Positions 1 through 13,180 of a stretch of 64,000 nt of DNA are shown here, in pieces (the first letter of the stretch is position 1; each line of letters starts with the position of its first letter). The translations under genes and the position numbers were made by a program. Below the pieces are notes generated by a model. The model had not been told where the DNA came from. It made no database searches and worked only from the letters and a program-made list of their open reading frames with translations. The DNA is from Symbiodinium natans. Its lineage: Eukaryota > Sar > Dinophyceae > Suessiales > Symbiodiniaceae. Where the stretch lies: NCBI GenBank assembly GCA_905221605.1, contig CAJNDS010002427.1, positions 1-64,000 on the forward strand, in the 5' to 3' direction.

Positions 1-800
1 CACTGCAAGTTCAGCTCAAGACACGCGGCCCGTTGGATGACGTGGGACAGAAGGCAGCTACGTGGACTTTGGCTTTGGCTCCCTGGTGCGGCCATGCTGT
101 GCATCCTTCATGGTCAGAACCTAAAGATCATGCCATGGTCTGTCAACACCTGTGATCAGGCACAACATGGGGATCCTTTTCTCAACTGCAGGTTACAAGC
201 CTTCGGCACGTCCGGTCTCTGGATCTGGTGTGTCAAAGATCGGCAAAGGAAGCGTCATTTTTCCTCTGCCAGCTTCGGGAGTTTGTCCGCTCGCACATGC
301 ATGGCACCATGCTGAGGTCATCTTACATCGGCTGTCAACAGGTTGGACAGGCCCTAACCTTAACCCTTGAAACGTCTTGCAGCTGTCCTGCGGGACTTTC
401 TCCGTCTTTTCTTTCTGCTCCTGCCAGCCAGCATCGGCAATGTCTAAACAACTATACTACTTGCTTTCCATCGACAGTGAGAGTTTGCAGCTGGCTCAAG
501 ATTCACATCTGCCGAGAGGTGGCAGAAGTGGCTATATCCAAAGCTGCATGGCAACATGTTGCAATGTTTTCTTAACCAGACTAACAGGTGACGGACATGG
601 GAGAACGAGCCTGCTTCGCTTCCGCGAAGAAGAAGACGAGCTATCTGCCAGCTGCAGGCTTCAGGGCTTGAGACGCAAGATTCTCGGCTTGGTACGGCAG
701 CTTACCCGTACGTAGCAAAACTTCATGATCTCACTCACTGCGTCCTATGTCTACCTCACGATGGATGCTGCGGAAAGGTTTCCATGAAGCATATTCATTC
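1..800. other. No gene recognised
   Basis: Only short open frames occur on both strands and none resembles a known family. A plus-strand stretch near 590-660, preceded by an AACAG acceptor-like site, could be an exon, but nothing else supports it. Confidence 0.5.
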
Positions 801-824
801 ACAAACTTGCATCCAGACTTGCAC

Positions 825-921
825 CTTGATGGGGCCGTTCTCGCCGCTCGTTGCGGCGGAAAACCTTGAAACCGGCCCGGGCACTGCCCTCCACGCGCCA
901 GGCTTCCTCAGCCTCCTGCAC
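825..921 (-). CDS. Candidate internal exon, unidentified protein
   Basis: A minus-strand open segment of about 32 codons is bounded by an acceptor (GATCCGCAG|GTG) and a donor (CATCAAG|GTGCAAG). The peptide is charged and helical-looking, with the core EEAWRVEGSARAGFKVFRR. Its composition is like the proven exons further right: GC-rich third positions and charged residues. I do not recognise the family. No neighbouring exon was found, so reading frame and gene membership are unproven. It lies on the same strand as every identified gene in the left half of the window. Confidence 0.35.
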
Positions 922-1241
922 CTGCGGATCAGGAACCGCGAGTAGGATGAGATGAGTCATCACGTTGTACACAAGTCCAGACTTCCAGCAACGATGTTTT
1001 AAAGATGTGAAGTCGTATGACATGGTCATATGCCTCATGTCTGCAGACATGGAGACATGGTGGTTTAGCGGGCATTAGCGGGCGCCCTGTGTGTGGTCCC
1101 GGCCTCCTCTTTGGTCAGCCTCAAAGAAACAAAGTGGAGTGATGAGTTCAGCCAGCGGACAGCAATGACAGTTCTTGTGTGCCGGCAGAAGGTACCAGCG
1201 GATAAGTCCATAGAATTCCATCAGGGTTTCGAGCTACCAAC

Positions 1242-1379
1242 ATGAGGGGGGGGATTCTGCAGCTCCAGTCGGACAAAGACATTGACTTCTGGTCGAGGGC
1301 GGTGTCTTCAGTTGCAGGCATTGCCCCAAATGCCAAGGGGATACTGTTGGAGTTTGTGCAGTCAAAGGGGCATAGCTGA
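1242..1379 (+). CDS. Candidate exon, unidentified protein
   Basis: A plus-strand segment follows an acceptor-like TTCTGCAG at 1262 and stays open to a TGA at 1377. The peptide contains SDKDIDFWSRAVSSVAGIAP followed by NAKGILLEFVQSKG, which looks like real protein. It has no match I can name. It runs opposite to the main gene direction, so it may belong to a separate gene or be chance. Confidence 0.3.
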   Translation: MRGGILQLQSDKDIDFWSRAVSSVAGIAPNAKGILLEFVQSKGHS

Positions 1380-1399
1380 ACTTGCTTTTTCTCTTAGTC

Positions 1400-3513
1400 C
1401 TACTGCCGGTGCGTGTGTGCGTGTTTGGTACGACCACCCCGCGCCCCAAGCTCTGTCTCCAACCCAGCTTAGCACTGTTGTGAGGGATCACAGGGGGAAG
1501 AGTTCTGTTCCCGTGAAGTGGGCTGTCTTGCCTAAGTGCCCAAGCCGCCCGGCTTGGGGAGGCGGGCTCATGGAGGTTCGGGTGGCGTGGGCGGAAGAGA
1601 TGGCGGGAGGGAACGTTTCCGTTGGCCGGAGTGCACCCCAGGCCGTCCACTCACGCACTCACTCACTCACATCGACAGTGACGACTGAAACACCCAAGGT
1701 GGGAGGATGTGGAAAGGGCCGAACGCGGGCTTTGAAGATCTCTGCGATGATCGGACCAGTCTGGCTACCTCATTGCAGAGTGGCGGATGCATCTCAAGCA
1801 GCTGGCCATAGTGTGGTTGCATCATCTAGCACCTACTCGACGAACAAACGGAGGGAACCGTTATTGTGCCTCAGTATCAAGCCACTCATTGAAAAACTAC
1901 AGGTGGCACGAGGTGTGGGCACTTTCGTCTGCAGCGGCATCCAGACTGAATCCAAGCGCCTGCACGTCCAAGAAGGGATGCGCAGCATCAACAGCATGGT
2001 ACCATAACGGCTCTCAATCCGCAGTCTAGGACGGGCAGGGGAAGCAAGCACAGAGTCAGTCCAGCGGCACTTTTTGCTGGATAGATCTGGACATCCGCAG
2101 CCTCACCCTCCTCATCGTCTTCCTTCATGGACACCTCTTGATCGCAGCTGCCGTCAGGCGATGCCGCAGCGGAAGCCTGGCATTGGATGCCTCATTTGAG
2201 AAGCCCACTTTGCTGCAATGTGTCTACAGATTTAGTGTCGCGCTTTAAGAATTCAATCAGGGTTTTGTGCTCGAGCTACGCGGATTGCAGCATCGGCTCT
2301 TGAAGCTCGTTTACGCGGTTGCGGTGCGGTATCGACGCTTCGTCACCGACTTTGAAGGGCTTGCACCTCTTGGGCTTGCACCTTTTCGGTTTGACAAGCA
2401 GGGGACGGGCTTGAGCTCACATTCCGACCGACATCATGCACTTAGCGACTTCGACATCTCTAAGAACATCTCGCGCCTTGTTTGAGTCCTTTCGTCTATC
2501 TAGTCATCTCATGCCTCAGCCGGTAAGAGATACTTCTTACAGGCCGCAGAAGCATTGTGTGCGAGCTGGCCTCAAAACTCGCCACGAGCTGTCCGACTGC
2601 GCTTGAGAGCTGCGCCCCAGGGGTTGGCAGGCCCAAAGAAAAGCAGGAACCGAGCAATACTGTGTAACCAAATTGAACCTCTAGATTAGATCCAAGGACT
2701 ATCATCTGCAGAGACGAAGCTTGGGATGTTGTAGTGTTGGCAGCACCGAAAACGAGCATCAAACCCAGCAGGTGAACCTATAGAAGGAGGGAGGATCAAG
2801 ATCAAAGGCCTCTGGGGCGGACTACTCGTGGTAAGCTTGAGGCCGTGCTGGATTTGAACTTGCGGCTGAAAGTTTCATGTCGTTTCTATGTTGTCCTTGC
2901 GGGCCACCAGCCCGCGCTTGTTGCAGGCTTGTGTTGGTGGCCTTGGGGCCACGAGCCAACACCTATCCGAGGCCACCAGCCGCGAAGCATGTTTGCCACT
3001 TCGTGCTTTTGTCTGCCATGGGGTGAAGGAAAGCACGCGGCAGAAGGGTGCAATGCAGCTGTGCGAGCAACAGGGCTAGGCCAGGGTTTCATGTTTGTGG
3101 GCTCTTCTGCTTCGGCTCTGCCATGGTCGGATGGCAGCATGCATCATGTAGCTTGTGGGATTAGTGTGAGTGCAACGACCTCTATTAGATGCTACGAGCA
3201 TGGCAATCAGATTTGGTGTGCAAGGTAGAGCTTACCACGGTCTGCTGCAACATCCCGCCGCGAAGTGCATGCGCAGCCTCGATTTCGGGGGAACGTCGAG
3301 CACGATCACCTGTGCCAACACGACAAGCCACTACCTCCACAGTCCACAACTTTGGGATGCATAAGCAAGATAAATGAAACCTTCATCACAAACATCACAA
3401 ACACAATCCCATGACGCAACCAGGTGCAAACCCTTACATGATGTGGACTTGAGCTTATAACCCTCCGAACAAGACCGCAGAATCGTTACAGTCGGCCGCC
3501 CAACAACAAACCA

Positions 3514-3548
<35 letters not shown>

Positions 3549-4250
3549 ACCGCCACCGCCAACACCACCACCACCGCCGCCGCCACCACCACCACCACCA
3601 CCACCACCACCACCACCGCAGCAACAACGACAGCACTCTAGCGCTGGACACTGAAGCGCACGCTTCGAGTTAAGGGCTCAATCTTCAAGCTGTAAGGCTA
3701 GTAAGGCTCTGACTCTCTCCTTGCTTCTCAATTCCGGGGCATAAGAATGGCTTTTGGAGCCGAGGAAGAGAAGAATTGTTCCTTTTCCAGCCTTGAGAGG
3801 GGGGGGGGGGTGCGGGCAACACTACTTCATGCTACACTCATCGGCTCCAGGCTAGCTGCATCAACAGCTGTATCAACTGTGCCGCAGCTACTAGAAGGTT
3901 GTTTCACGGTGCAGCGGCCTGCAGAGCCCTCAAGATTGTTGAAGAATGTTTTAACCATTGCACGCTTCAGGATGCGATTACTGCAACGGTTAACTTAACC
4001 AACCCCCATCCTCCTTCTCAGACAGAGGGCACCCGGGCTGCTCCTCCAGCTACTGCAACTACTGTCCGGGTTTTACATGTGTTTTTATATCGACAGCTTA
4101 GCTCAAGCACCTACATGTCAAACTTTTGCTGTGGAATTCTTTTCGCCCGCCCATCGCACTTGCAAAGCGGTAGTAGTGAGAACCCTGCAAGGGCCGAAGC
4201 CTACTCGGGCAAGGAAAGTCAGCACTGGCCAGCACCAAACCGAAGGAGCT
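1400..4250. other. Mostly no gene recognised
   Basis: Apart from the CCA repeat there is little structure. A minus-strand peptide near 2541-2660 (GLPTPGAQLSSAVGQLVASF) ends at a good GTAAGA donor and might be an exon of a membrane protein; this is weak. At 2900-2990 a GGCCACCAGCC motif recurs three or four times in both orientations. Confidence 0.4.
3497..3618. repeat. (CCA/CCG)n trinucleotide repeat
   Basis: An imperfect CCA/CCG trinucleotide tract of about 120 bp passes into pure CCA near 3585-3616. The Trp/Arg-rich frame on the minus strand is a by-product of the repeat. Confidence 0.9.
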
Positions 4251-4269
4251 GCTAAGGCAGTTAAGGCAG

Positions 4270-5043
4270 TTAAGATTCAACGGCCTGAAGTCGACTCGCA
4301 CGGCCAGCTCTGTCGGGGAGGCCGCTCTTTGCGTGCAGAAGTCCGCAAGTCAGAACCACAAGCTCACCCATGTGGCCCTCGTTTCGCGCCTCAAGGCCGA
4401 CCGAAACTGCAAAGGTCATGCCTTCTTCCAGTCGCCTCCGCCTCTTCAAGAACGTGTTTGCTGAGGCAACAATCTTGAAGGCCTTGGCTGCGGCTTTTCG
4501 GCCAGCCGCCCGGAGGGCCGTGCCTTGATCAGGTAGCCTCCCAACCACAAGCCCGGCAGCCAAGGCTGTGTTGGTCCAGCGGGAAACGAGAAAGCGGTCT
4601 CCGGCACCGGACAAATTCCACTCAAAAGCAGAAAGAATTCGAAGCCTCGGATGGAACGACTCCCGCTCGGAGCTCGCCAGCTCTTTACTCGAGTCATCTG
4701 TCGACTTGATTTCCTCTGGCACCATGTACAAACAATGCGGCATCTTGACCCGGCGTTGCTCAGCTTGTACCTGCTCTGCCGCTCGGCGCAAGGCCAGCAA
4801 GGACCAGTAGACCGTGTCGGTACTAGAACAATCCACAACACACGACGTGTTGTCTGACATGCGCTTTCTGATCGAGGCTGCAAGTTCATCAATGCTAGTG
4901 CGGCTGTCACACTGGATGCTTGTGCTATACAGCCTCCATGCAGTGGGACGGCCGTGCCGCTGATTTCTGCAGAAATGGCGCAGGCCTTCAAACTTTAGAC
5001 CTGCAAGCAGCGCGCCACGAGTCCAATCCCGTGTCCAGAACAT
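4270..5043 (-). CDS. Protein with two SpoVS/Alba-like domains
   Basis: A 257-codon uninterrupted frame from an ATG. Residues 1-40 are rich in Arg, Trp and Leu with few acids and end in WRLYSTSI, resembling a mitochondrial transit peptide. Two segments resemble the SpoVS family (small Alba-like fold; in Bacillus a sporulation-stage protein): about residues 38-110, with TSIDELAASIRKRM and a following Ala/Leu helix, and about residues 149-237, with FLVSRWTNTALAAGLVVGRL, then an AxGxxAxxKA-type helix and a hydrophobic strand near the end. Bacterial SpoVS is about 86 residues with a single domain, so this is a tandem version. Function is not shown; nucleic-acid binding is an inference from the Alba-like fold. 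Two internal CAG sites near the N-terminus mean the first exon boundary may lie later than the ATG. The domain call rests on reading the pattern only. Confidence 0.6.
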   Translation of the reverse strand: MFWTRDWTRGALLAGLKFEGLRHFCRNQRHGRPTAWRLYSTSIQCDSRTSIDELAASIRKRMSDNTSCVVDCSSTDTVYWSLLALRRAAEQVQAEQRRVKMPHCLYMVPEEIKSTDDSSKELASSERESFHPRLRILSAFEWNLSGAGDRFLVSRWTNTALAAGLVVGRLPDQGTALRAAGRKAAAKAFKIVASANTFLKRRRRLEEGMTFAVSVGLEARNEGHMGELVVLTCGLLHAKSGLPDRAGRASRLQAVES

Positions 5044-5099
5044 GGCGCGCGCCGCACAAGTCGTATCATGCAGGAAACAGGAGTTAGTTCCACATGTCC

Positions 5100-7580
5100 C
5101 GCAGTTATGAGGTACTAGCCAAGCTTGAAAAAGCTATCGAGAAGAGCCTGTGTCGCATCAACATTCACCTATCAAGCTTCGCGGAGGCTTAGCGACTCGC
5201 GCTTCGAACCAACATGATTTGTTGCTGCTCCTTTTGATCGCTGAGTCACTGTGTTTCTGCCTTCCGCCTTGCTCAGGCCCGGGCCCCGGGCATCGCGTTG
5301 CAGCTCCTCCGGTCACAACGTGCCGTTTTCACTGAAGCCAGAAGCAAGCAAGATGGCCAAGATGGGCATCGTGACAGCTGCAGCATGCTGCAGCTAAAAA
5401 ATGCGACGCTGCGTCCTCGCCACTTTGCCGCTCTTGCTTGTTTAACGTGGTCCGAGTCAAGACTGGCCATGGTGTCAGATGCAAAAGCTATCCGCTTCTC
5501 GCACAGCACAGCATCTCGGAGTTGCATATCGGCCCTCACTCCGCGTACCTCGTACCTCGGCATCCTCGAAGACCTGTGGCTGTGCACATTGCGCCTTACC
5601 TCCGAAACTTGAAGCCTGCCTGGAAGAGGCGGTCTGCTTTGGGATCCCGATCCCTCAGGGCTGACGGGACTCGCAAGAATGAGACATTAGTGAACATTAA
5701 AGAGTTGCTCAATTTGCTAGGTGCAAAAGCCTTCCCAGGTCCAGGGCTTTCAGGTTGCGGCGGTGCATCCACTAGCACAAAGCATCAGGAATGATGTGCA
5801 GTAAGGAATGAGGTGCGCAGGTGTCTGCTGTCGCAGTTGAAGTGTCATGGTGCTCAAGCTAGAGGCTGGCAAGCCTTGCCACTGGACAAGCTGGCATCGC
5901 ACAATGTCGCACAAGTCATTGCTTAGATGTGCTCAGATTCGAGCATGTACAAGCAGCTGAGGCTGGTCCACCCCCCCCCCCTGCTCAAGCTATGGCCAAC
6001 CGCTCCGCTCTTCGCAAGAAACCTTGTTTGTCACTCCGCATGCTCGTGTGCTGTAACGCAATGCCGCTGCCGGGACCAAATGGCGACTATGGACAGACAT
6101 ACCACAGGTGGAAGGGAACAGTTCAAATGTCAGCTCTCACATTCCAGCTGTTCTCTTCCACCCGCAGTACAGCAGAAGACTACAACGCTGGCTGTTGCAG
6201 CACGTTGCGGCCATGCGGACTAAAGAACCATGCGCGTCACCTTGCGTGCAAGGCTCGCAGATGCTACCTGTAGGTTGTAAGGGACCGGCCCTAACTACGG
6301 TACAATTCTTCAGGAACAGAAAGGAAGGACCAATAAGGAGGATTATAGGATTATTACCGAGGTATGAGATCTGGGCTGCTGCAAGCTTGCAGACGCAAAC
6401 GGGCGATTGCAACTCTTTTAACAATGAGCTGAGTTCCAAATCCACACTTGCCGCCTTCTTCAGTTTTCTCCATGCAGCATCACCGAGCATTATGCAGCGT
6501 CGGCGGGTTTGGAACCTCTTGGGACTTTGCAGCCCCAGCCAATGGCCCTGAACTAAACATGAGAACGGAAGTCCAAGGTTTCGACCGGATGCTGCTTACA
6601 AGTAGCCATGGCGTCTTGCTTGGACATTCGCACACATTGAACAGCTGCCGGCTGGCCAAGCCGCAGGTGGTTCATAACATTCCTGCAGTTCGCATCAACA
6701 AGCAGCCAGTGTGCTGTAGAGGCCCCCAGCAATCTTGCCTCACCTTGGCCTTATCGATTCTATGTCTAGGTCAGGTGGTCCGACTAGTTGTAGCCTGATC
6801 TTACTCTGCCTTGTCAAGGCGAACTCGCAAGCGCATGCAAGCGCGGGAAAGTATAAGATTCTACTTTCTAAAGTGTTCTAAAGTGTTCTACGGCTACGAC
6901 TGTTCTAAGCCATCTCACCGACGGCTGGCTACCACGAGCTTTCGTTGCTCAGGCTGTTGCTCGTGCTCTCACCTCATTGGCTTGACAGAGAGTTTCAGCT
7001 GGGAGCTTGAATCCACCATGCGATTTGGTGCAGCATGTGCAGCCCACCGCGCTCTGAGCTTCAGGCTTTCTGTGCTCTGCGAATCGAAGTTGAAGCTCAT
7101 CGTAGGGGTGACCTGCGCATGGGCCCGCCTGATCTGCACAGCAACGGTGCCCCCTGGCTGCGGCCGAAGCCTGGCGAAACATGCCTGTGCTCTGCTCCTC
7201 GGCCTGGGCAGTGGCGCTCAGAGCTGAAGGCCAAAGACACTCAAGGGACACCTTTTGCACCCTAACATGCCCCTCACACGAAGCCGCACAAGCACCCCCG
7301 CCCCCTAGCTTCCAGATCGAACACCAAAAGCCAATTGCTGTCCACGGGTCACTGGAGGCTTGGCTCCTTGGATTCAATTTGCTGCTGACGTTGATGGTTT
7401 AACAAAGCTTGTGGCGATGTATGGCGACTATGCCATCGGCTACGCACACAGGCAGGTCTGCGACAGATCTGTCATGAGGCTGCAGCCACTTCCGCAGGGA
7501 CCGCTCACGCCTGGCATTCATACCTGCCAGCCGCCGGCAGGTCGTAGCCGAAACATCAATCATGAGCTGCCTAGAAGAAT
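5100..7580. other. Intergenic or intronic, one weak exon candidate
   Basis: No conserved protein recognised. A minus-strand peptide at 6370-6490 (GDAAWRKLKKAASVDLELSS) is helical and charged and could be an exon, but no partner exon was found. The frames at 6950-7380 are open on both strands and cannot be assigned. Confidence 0.35.
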
Positions 7581-7582
7581 GG

Positions 7583-7996
7583 TCATTTGAAAATGATCGG
7601 CGCACGTGCAAATTGAGCTTGGTCAGGGAACCAGTCGTACTTGCACATGTTCAGAATCTGAGAAACATGAATAAAGCTGTAGGAAACTCTCAATTCCGCC
7701 GTCAACTGCATCGATGCACATCCCGAAATGTCCGAAGTTGCTAAGATGCTTTCAACATGTGCGTGAAGCAGCTTCTCATCCACATACTGTGCTGAAATCT
7801 CAAGGCCACTGGCATAGTAAAGTACTTCGTCATGCAGCCAGTAGAGCGGTGACCTCGAGAAGTGCTCCAAGACTCGCACTTTGCCCCATTCGAGCAGCAA
7901 CGACCCAAAACCCGCTATGCAGTAGTATACCATCACCTCAAGCCTCGCGGAGCTCAGGCTCAGCATGCTCAGGTCTTGGCTCAGGCTTCCGGGCAC
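7583..7996 (-). CDS. Hypothetical protein exon
   Basis: A 137-codon minus-strand frame. Its middle (WGKVRVLEHFSRSPLYWLHD, then EVLYYASGLE and YVDEKLLHAHVESIL) has the residue mix of a folded soluble protein. The GAG/ATTTC region after YYASGLE could be a splice junction. The first M is not a convincing start. No family recognised. It sits between the SpoVS-like gene and the GH128 gene on the same strand. Confidence 0.4.
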   Translation of the reverse strand: MPGSLSQDLSMLSLSSARLEVMVYYCIAGFGSLLLEWGKVRVLEHFSRSPLYWLHDEVLYYASGLEISAQYVDEKLLHAHVESILATSDISGCASMQLTAELRVSYSFIHVSQILNMCKYDWFPDQAQFARAPIIFK

Positions 7997-8019
7997 ACAG
8001 AAGCAGGAGCCAGGCCGCC

Positions 8020-9210
8020 TGATTCTGTTTCAGGCTTTTGTTTTCACATCTCAGAGAATTATCTGATGTCCATATCGGGGCTCTGATCTTGCACTGATGC
8101 TGTTAGATCCAGCACAGGCGCCAGTAGGGAGCCGCATCACGTCCGCGTGTCTGATGTATAACTGTATAACTCAACATTCAATCATGCCTCTTAGTTGCTG
8201 GGTCTCCCAGCCCAAGGCAAGACATTCTGGAAGCGTACTCATCACTCATCTGCGATTCCATCTTTAACCAACTCTTCCAGGACACGCCCTATCAACCAAT
8301 CTATGGGAATCATAATATGACGATGGCAGTTTCCCGGCTATGCCACTGACACCCGAAGCTGCGAAGCATCTTGGCAGACGAGCCTCCTTGAAGGCAGGCC
8401 TTACGCATGGTGTGTCGGCATATCTACTGACTCGCGGCAACTCCCCCGATATCTTGGACAAGGATGGCACAAGATGCTGGCTGCAATGACACACTACTGG
8501 ACTCTCACCGATACGAAAGACGGCTAAACCTGTTACCTTGTATGCACTTGCTTGAACAATCCTGAACACCGAGCCGTTCTGTCTCGTTCATTGCTTTTGT
8601 GCTTTTCGAAACATGAAGCCTCTACTCATAATGATAGGCCTTCGAAAAAACTTCAATTCACCGTCGTTAGTGTCCTGGCTTCTCCTTCAAGGTCGAGGCG
8701 GAAAGCGTTGATGGACGTTCGCCACGGGATTCCAGAGGATGTAGTTCACACCATAGGAAACACGGCCTGCATCATGCCATAGGACTTCTGAGGATGGGTT
8801 TAATTCGCCTCGGCTTCCAGCCAAGGAGCGCTAGAATCCGCTAGAACAAGCAGACCAGGATCTGGTCTCCCTCGCCCAACCCCGCATCCCTGCAGCCCTA
8901 AGGAGAACCCACGAAACGGCCCCCTCCTAGGACCGTTGCGCATGCTACACCCCACGTTGGGCAGCCCGGCTGCCGAGGCGGCGCGCGCAAGCGTTTACAA
9001 TTACCATGTGTCGCTGCAAGTACTAGGGTCTGCAAGGGAAGTGGTTAGTTGTTTTTGGTTTGAATGACCTTGCGGTGGAATGGCCCAGGGGTTTGCCAAG
9101 ATGTTTCAAGAGCAGGTTTTGAGTCTTAGTTGGAACCCCACAACTCTTTGATGGCGCGCTGTGCGCCTACGAATTCCCGACGCTCTCGCCAGGGAAAGCC
9201 CCACCTTGGC
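8020..9210. other. No gene recognised
   Basis: Short frames only. Nothing conserved on either strand. Confidence 0.5.
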
Positions 9211-9220
9211 ATCAAGACAC

Positions 9221-9740
<520 letters not shown>

Positions 9741-9839
9741 GCAAGAGAGCGCTCCGACGTTCAGCCGCCAATCGAAAAAGCGCTTCCCTTCACCCCTTTG
9801 CCGGCCTGGAGACTACCTACTCCCCTACGTGATGAGATG

Positions 9840-12370
9840 AAAGGTTGGTTGGCCTCGCGCCAAACAATACGCGCAGTGCAGGACTTCGTGGAGTGCTGCG
9901 TGCAGGTGGTGTCCATGTAGACCTTCGTTCTACCATTTCTACCGCACGCCAGCTCCGCGTCCACTGTTGCTTCCCTTTCCTTCGTCGCGTCCTCCCTTCT
10001 CTGTTGCCCTTAGTGCCGCCTGGCGGGGGGCTTCTGGATGGGTGTATGTCCTGCAGCTCTTCATGGGTCAGCTCCCTTTGCAACTGGAACGGGTTCCCTA
10101 GTCCCCTCGTCTGATCGCTTCGTCGAGCTCCGCACTCCCCGGGTGCCGGCTCGGCCTCCGCTTGTTGAGTATCCTCCGTGCTTGGGTGTCCCTGGCTTCC
10201 TCTCTTTCTCGCAAATGGTGGGCTTTCTTTGTGCCCTCCTCCTCTTCTTGGGGGCCTCCCTCTCTCGTTTTCCTTGATACTTCATAGGAGCTCAACCTCA
10301 AACGCAAGCATGAATCTCCAAATGCAGTTCTTTGGTTTGTGAAGGAGCTCCTGCCTAGTGCTGACTCGCCTGTAGTGACATGCCCAGGTAGGCGGAGCTT
10401 TGTGTTTCAAGTGTGTGGGCCTTCGGCAAGTTTGATGTTGAAGCATGTTCAACATCAAATTTAGCAGTGCAGATTCCGCTTGGTTCCATTCACGCCGAAG
10501 CCCCAAAGCCCTCACTGGCATTCTCCCTTTGACCAACTGGCTCCTTTGAGTCAAAGCCTCAAAACGTTACTTGTTAACAGCTTAACACTTGTCCCTCGAC
10601 GTGTAGGTTACCTTTTGCGCTAAGCCCCTTTGGGAATTAGACTGCTTGAACACCCAACAGGTAAGAATTGACTTTGCTTCTGAAACTTGAAGATGCCTGA
10701 ATCGACACTGCCAAGGCTGTGGCATCCCATGTCTCCCAAAGGGCCGATTGCTGAGATGGGCCTGGCCTTTGGAAGGAAAAGCTTTGCCACTCGAACTCCA
10801 ACAGTGGGATCCGTCATGACGTGTGATATGATGAGCCGTCTTCATGTGTGGTGCAAGCACACTTGCCGGAATTTTAAGGTCCGAGCCCGGCAGCACTCGC
10901 AGGACAGCATCCTCCAATGGCAAAGTTTTGTCAAAGTTACACGACAGGCTGCTGCTAGAGCCATGCTCCAAATGTTCATTTTTGTGTTGTTGCCTTTCGG
11001 CAAGGCTGGTGCGTGCACATGCCCAGCCTCGTGCGTCACTGAAGCTCTTTGGTTGTCATACCTTGACAACGTTTTCAGTAAGAACGACGTGTTGGAAGAC
11101 CCTAGAACACTGGCTGTCTGTAGCATCATCAGTTGGTAGTGCGTGCCACTGAGCGTGTGCGCGCATGCGCGTTCGCGCGTGCGTGTGTGCATGTTACGAC
11201 TTCTCTTCAAGCTTGCGATGTTTTCTCACTTCAGCTATGCTGCAGTCGTAAACAGGCTTGAGTTGGAGTGAGGCTCTTTGAGACATGGTCCCATGGTCCC
11301 ATAGTACGAAAAGGGATATTGTCCCTGCCCAAGCGAGAACATGGCATTCCGCGTTCTTAATCTTTTAGCAAACTTTTCCGTCTCTCACATGGAAACAGAT
11401 GCCAATTTTCCCTTGCAGATCACACACACACACACACCTGGCAAAATCTTCGGGTTGTTCGAGCGTGTCTATGTAATTGAGGGAGCCCCTGTTGACAAGA
11501 AAAGACCGTCTTGGGTGAATCAATGGGGACACCTGGGGCATGCAGAGGCCAGGTGCCAAGAAAAGACACCTTTTCGATGCCTGCGAAACCAGCTCTGGAG
11601 CCGACATGCCGGCAAATCATCAGAAAGCAAGTGACTCCTTCACGGGTGTGTTCGTGCGCGCGGGGGCGTGGGGGCGTGGGGGCGCTTGCGTGCAGGCGGG
11701 CTGCATCTCCCTGTCTCTGTCTGGGCGTGCGCATCGTGCAAGCGCGCGTGTGCTTCTGCTTGCGCATGCTGTTTTGACTTTGCGTTTAAGGCCTTCTGTG
11801 TGATGTGACATGGCATCGTGAACCTTAGTCAGCCTTGAGGTCAGTTTCAGTTGGGGTCCAAACACCAGCGCATCATCTCCCGAGAGTTTCGAGTGGACCT
11901 GAGTGAGGTGCCCAGGATTCTCCTCTACTTCTTTTTGGGGCTCAAGGCGTGAGGGGGAGGGGACCCTGACTTCCCCCCTGCAGAGAGTTGAGAGCCCCGG
12001 TGTGAGGCCCAGGCATAGACTCCACAACTCTCTCCTGGAACAAGGCCCCTCTCGATTCTCGATCTGAACACAAGCCTGCGCTATGCATACAGCGTTGCCA
12101 TGCGTTGCCTAGATGCAAAACACCCCCCAAAATCAGCCCATAATGAACCTTGGCCTGTCGTCCGATACCTGTTTCATGACAGAAAGCCTGGCTCCTGGTT
12201 GGAGGCGGATGGGATTGGCGAGCTTGAGAGGCTGGTAGTTCTGTCAAGGGCAGCCGGAGATGCCATGCTGACAAAATCATTGCGCAATATCCCTGCGGCA
12301 TCCGCCTGTGGCGAGGGAGCATGCTCGGCTTGGTAGATGCATTCCTCAGAGGGCGAAGCCAAGTCACGGC
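9840..12370. other. No gene recognised
   Basis: A plus-strand peptide at about 9845-9915 (GWLASRQTIRAVQDFVECCV) looks protein-like but is isolated. At 10620-10970 frames are open on both strands and cannot be assigned. A plus-strand frame at 12160-12330 ([20 protein letters not shown]) abuts the next microsatellite and is likewise unproven. Confidence 0.35.
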
Positions 12371-12577
12371 CTGTCTCTCTCTCTCTCTCTCTCTGTGTCT
12401 GTCTGTGTGTGTCTGTGTGTGTCTGCGTGTGTCTGTGTGTGTCTGTGTGTGTCTGCGTGTGTCTGCGTGTGTCTGTGTGTGTCTGTGTGTGTCTGTGTGT
12501 GTCTGTGTGTGTCTGTGTGTGTCTGTGTGTGTCTGTGTGTGTGTCTGTGTGTGTCTGTGTGTGTCTCTGTCTGTGTC

Positions 12578-12663
<86 letters not shown>

Positions 12664-12664
12664 C

Positions 12665-12703
<39 letters not shown>

Positions 12704-12712
12704 ATGCTGTGT

Positions 12713-12783
<71 letters not shown>

Positions 12784-12785
12784 GT

Positions 12786-12835
<50 letters not shown>

Positions 12836-13180
12836 TTGTGTGTGTGTGTGTGTCTGTGTGTGTCTGTGTGTGTGTGTGTGTCTGTGTGTGTGTGTGTGGT
12901 GTGTGTGTGTCTGTGTGTGTGTGTGTGTGTGTGTGTCTGTGTCTGGTGTGTGTGTGTGTGTCTCTGTGTGTGTGTGTGTGTGTGTGTCTCTGTGTGTGTG
13001 TGTGCGTGTCTGTGTTCTGTGTTCTGTGTTCTGTGTTCTGTGTTCTGTGTTCTGTGTTCTGTGTTCTGTGTTCTGTGTTCTGTGTTCTGTGTTCTGTGTT
13101 CTGTGTTCTGTGTTCTGTGTTCTGTGTTCTGTGCTTCTCTGTGTCTGTGTGTCCGCGTGTCTGTGTTTCGTCCGATGGTT
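12371..13180. repeat. Composite TG/CTGT/TTCTGTG microsatellite, about 810 bp
   Basis: Starts as (CT)n, then an 8-bp unit (GTGTGTCT) in many copies, then about 115 bp of (GTCT)n, then (GT)n blocks with interruptions, and finally about 17 copies of a 7-bp unit (GTGTTCT) at about 13013-13135. Several long open frames across it on both strands are artefacts. Confidence 0.97.
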
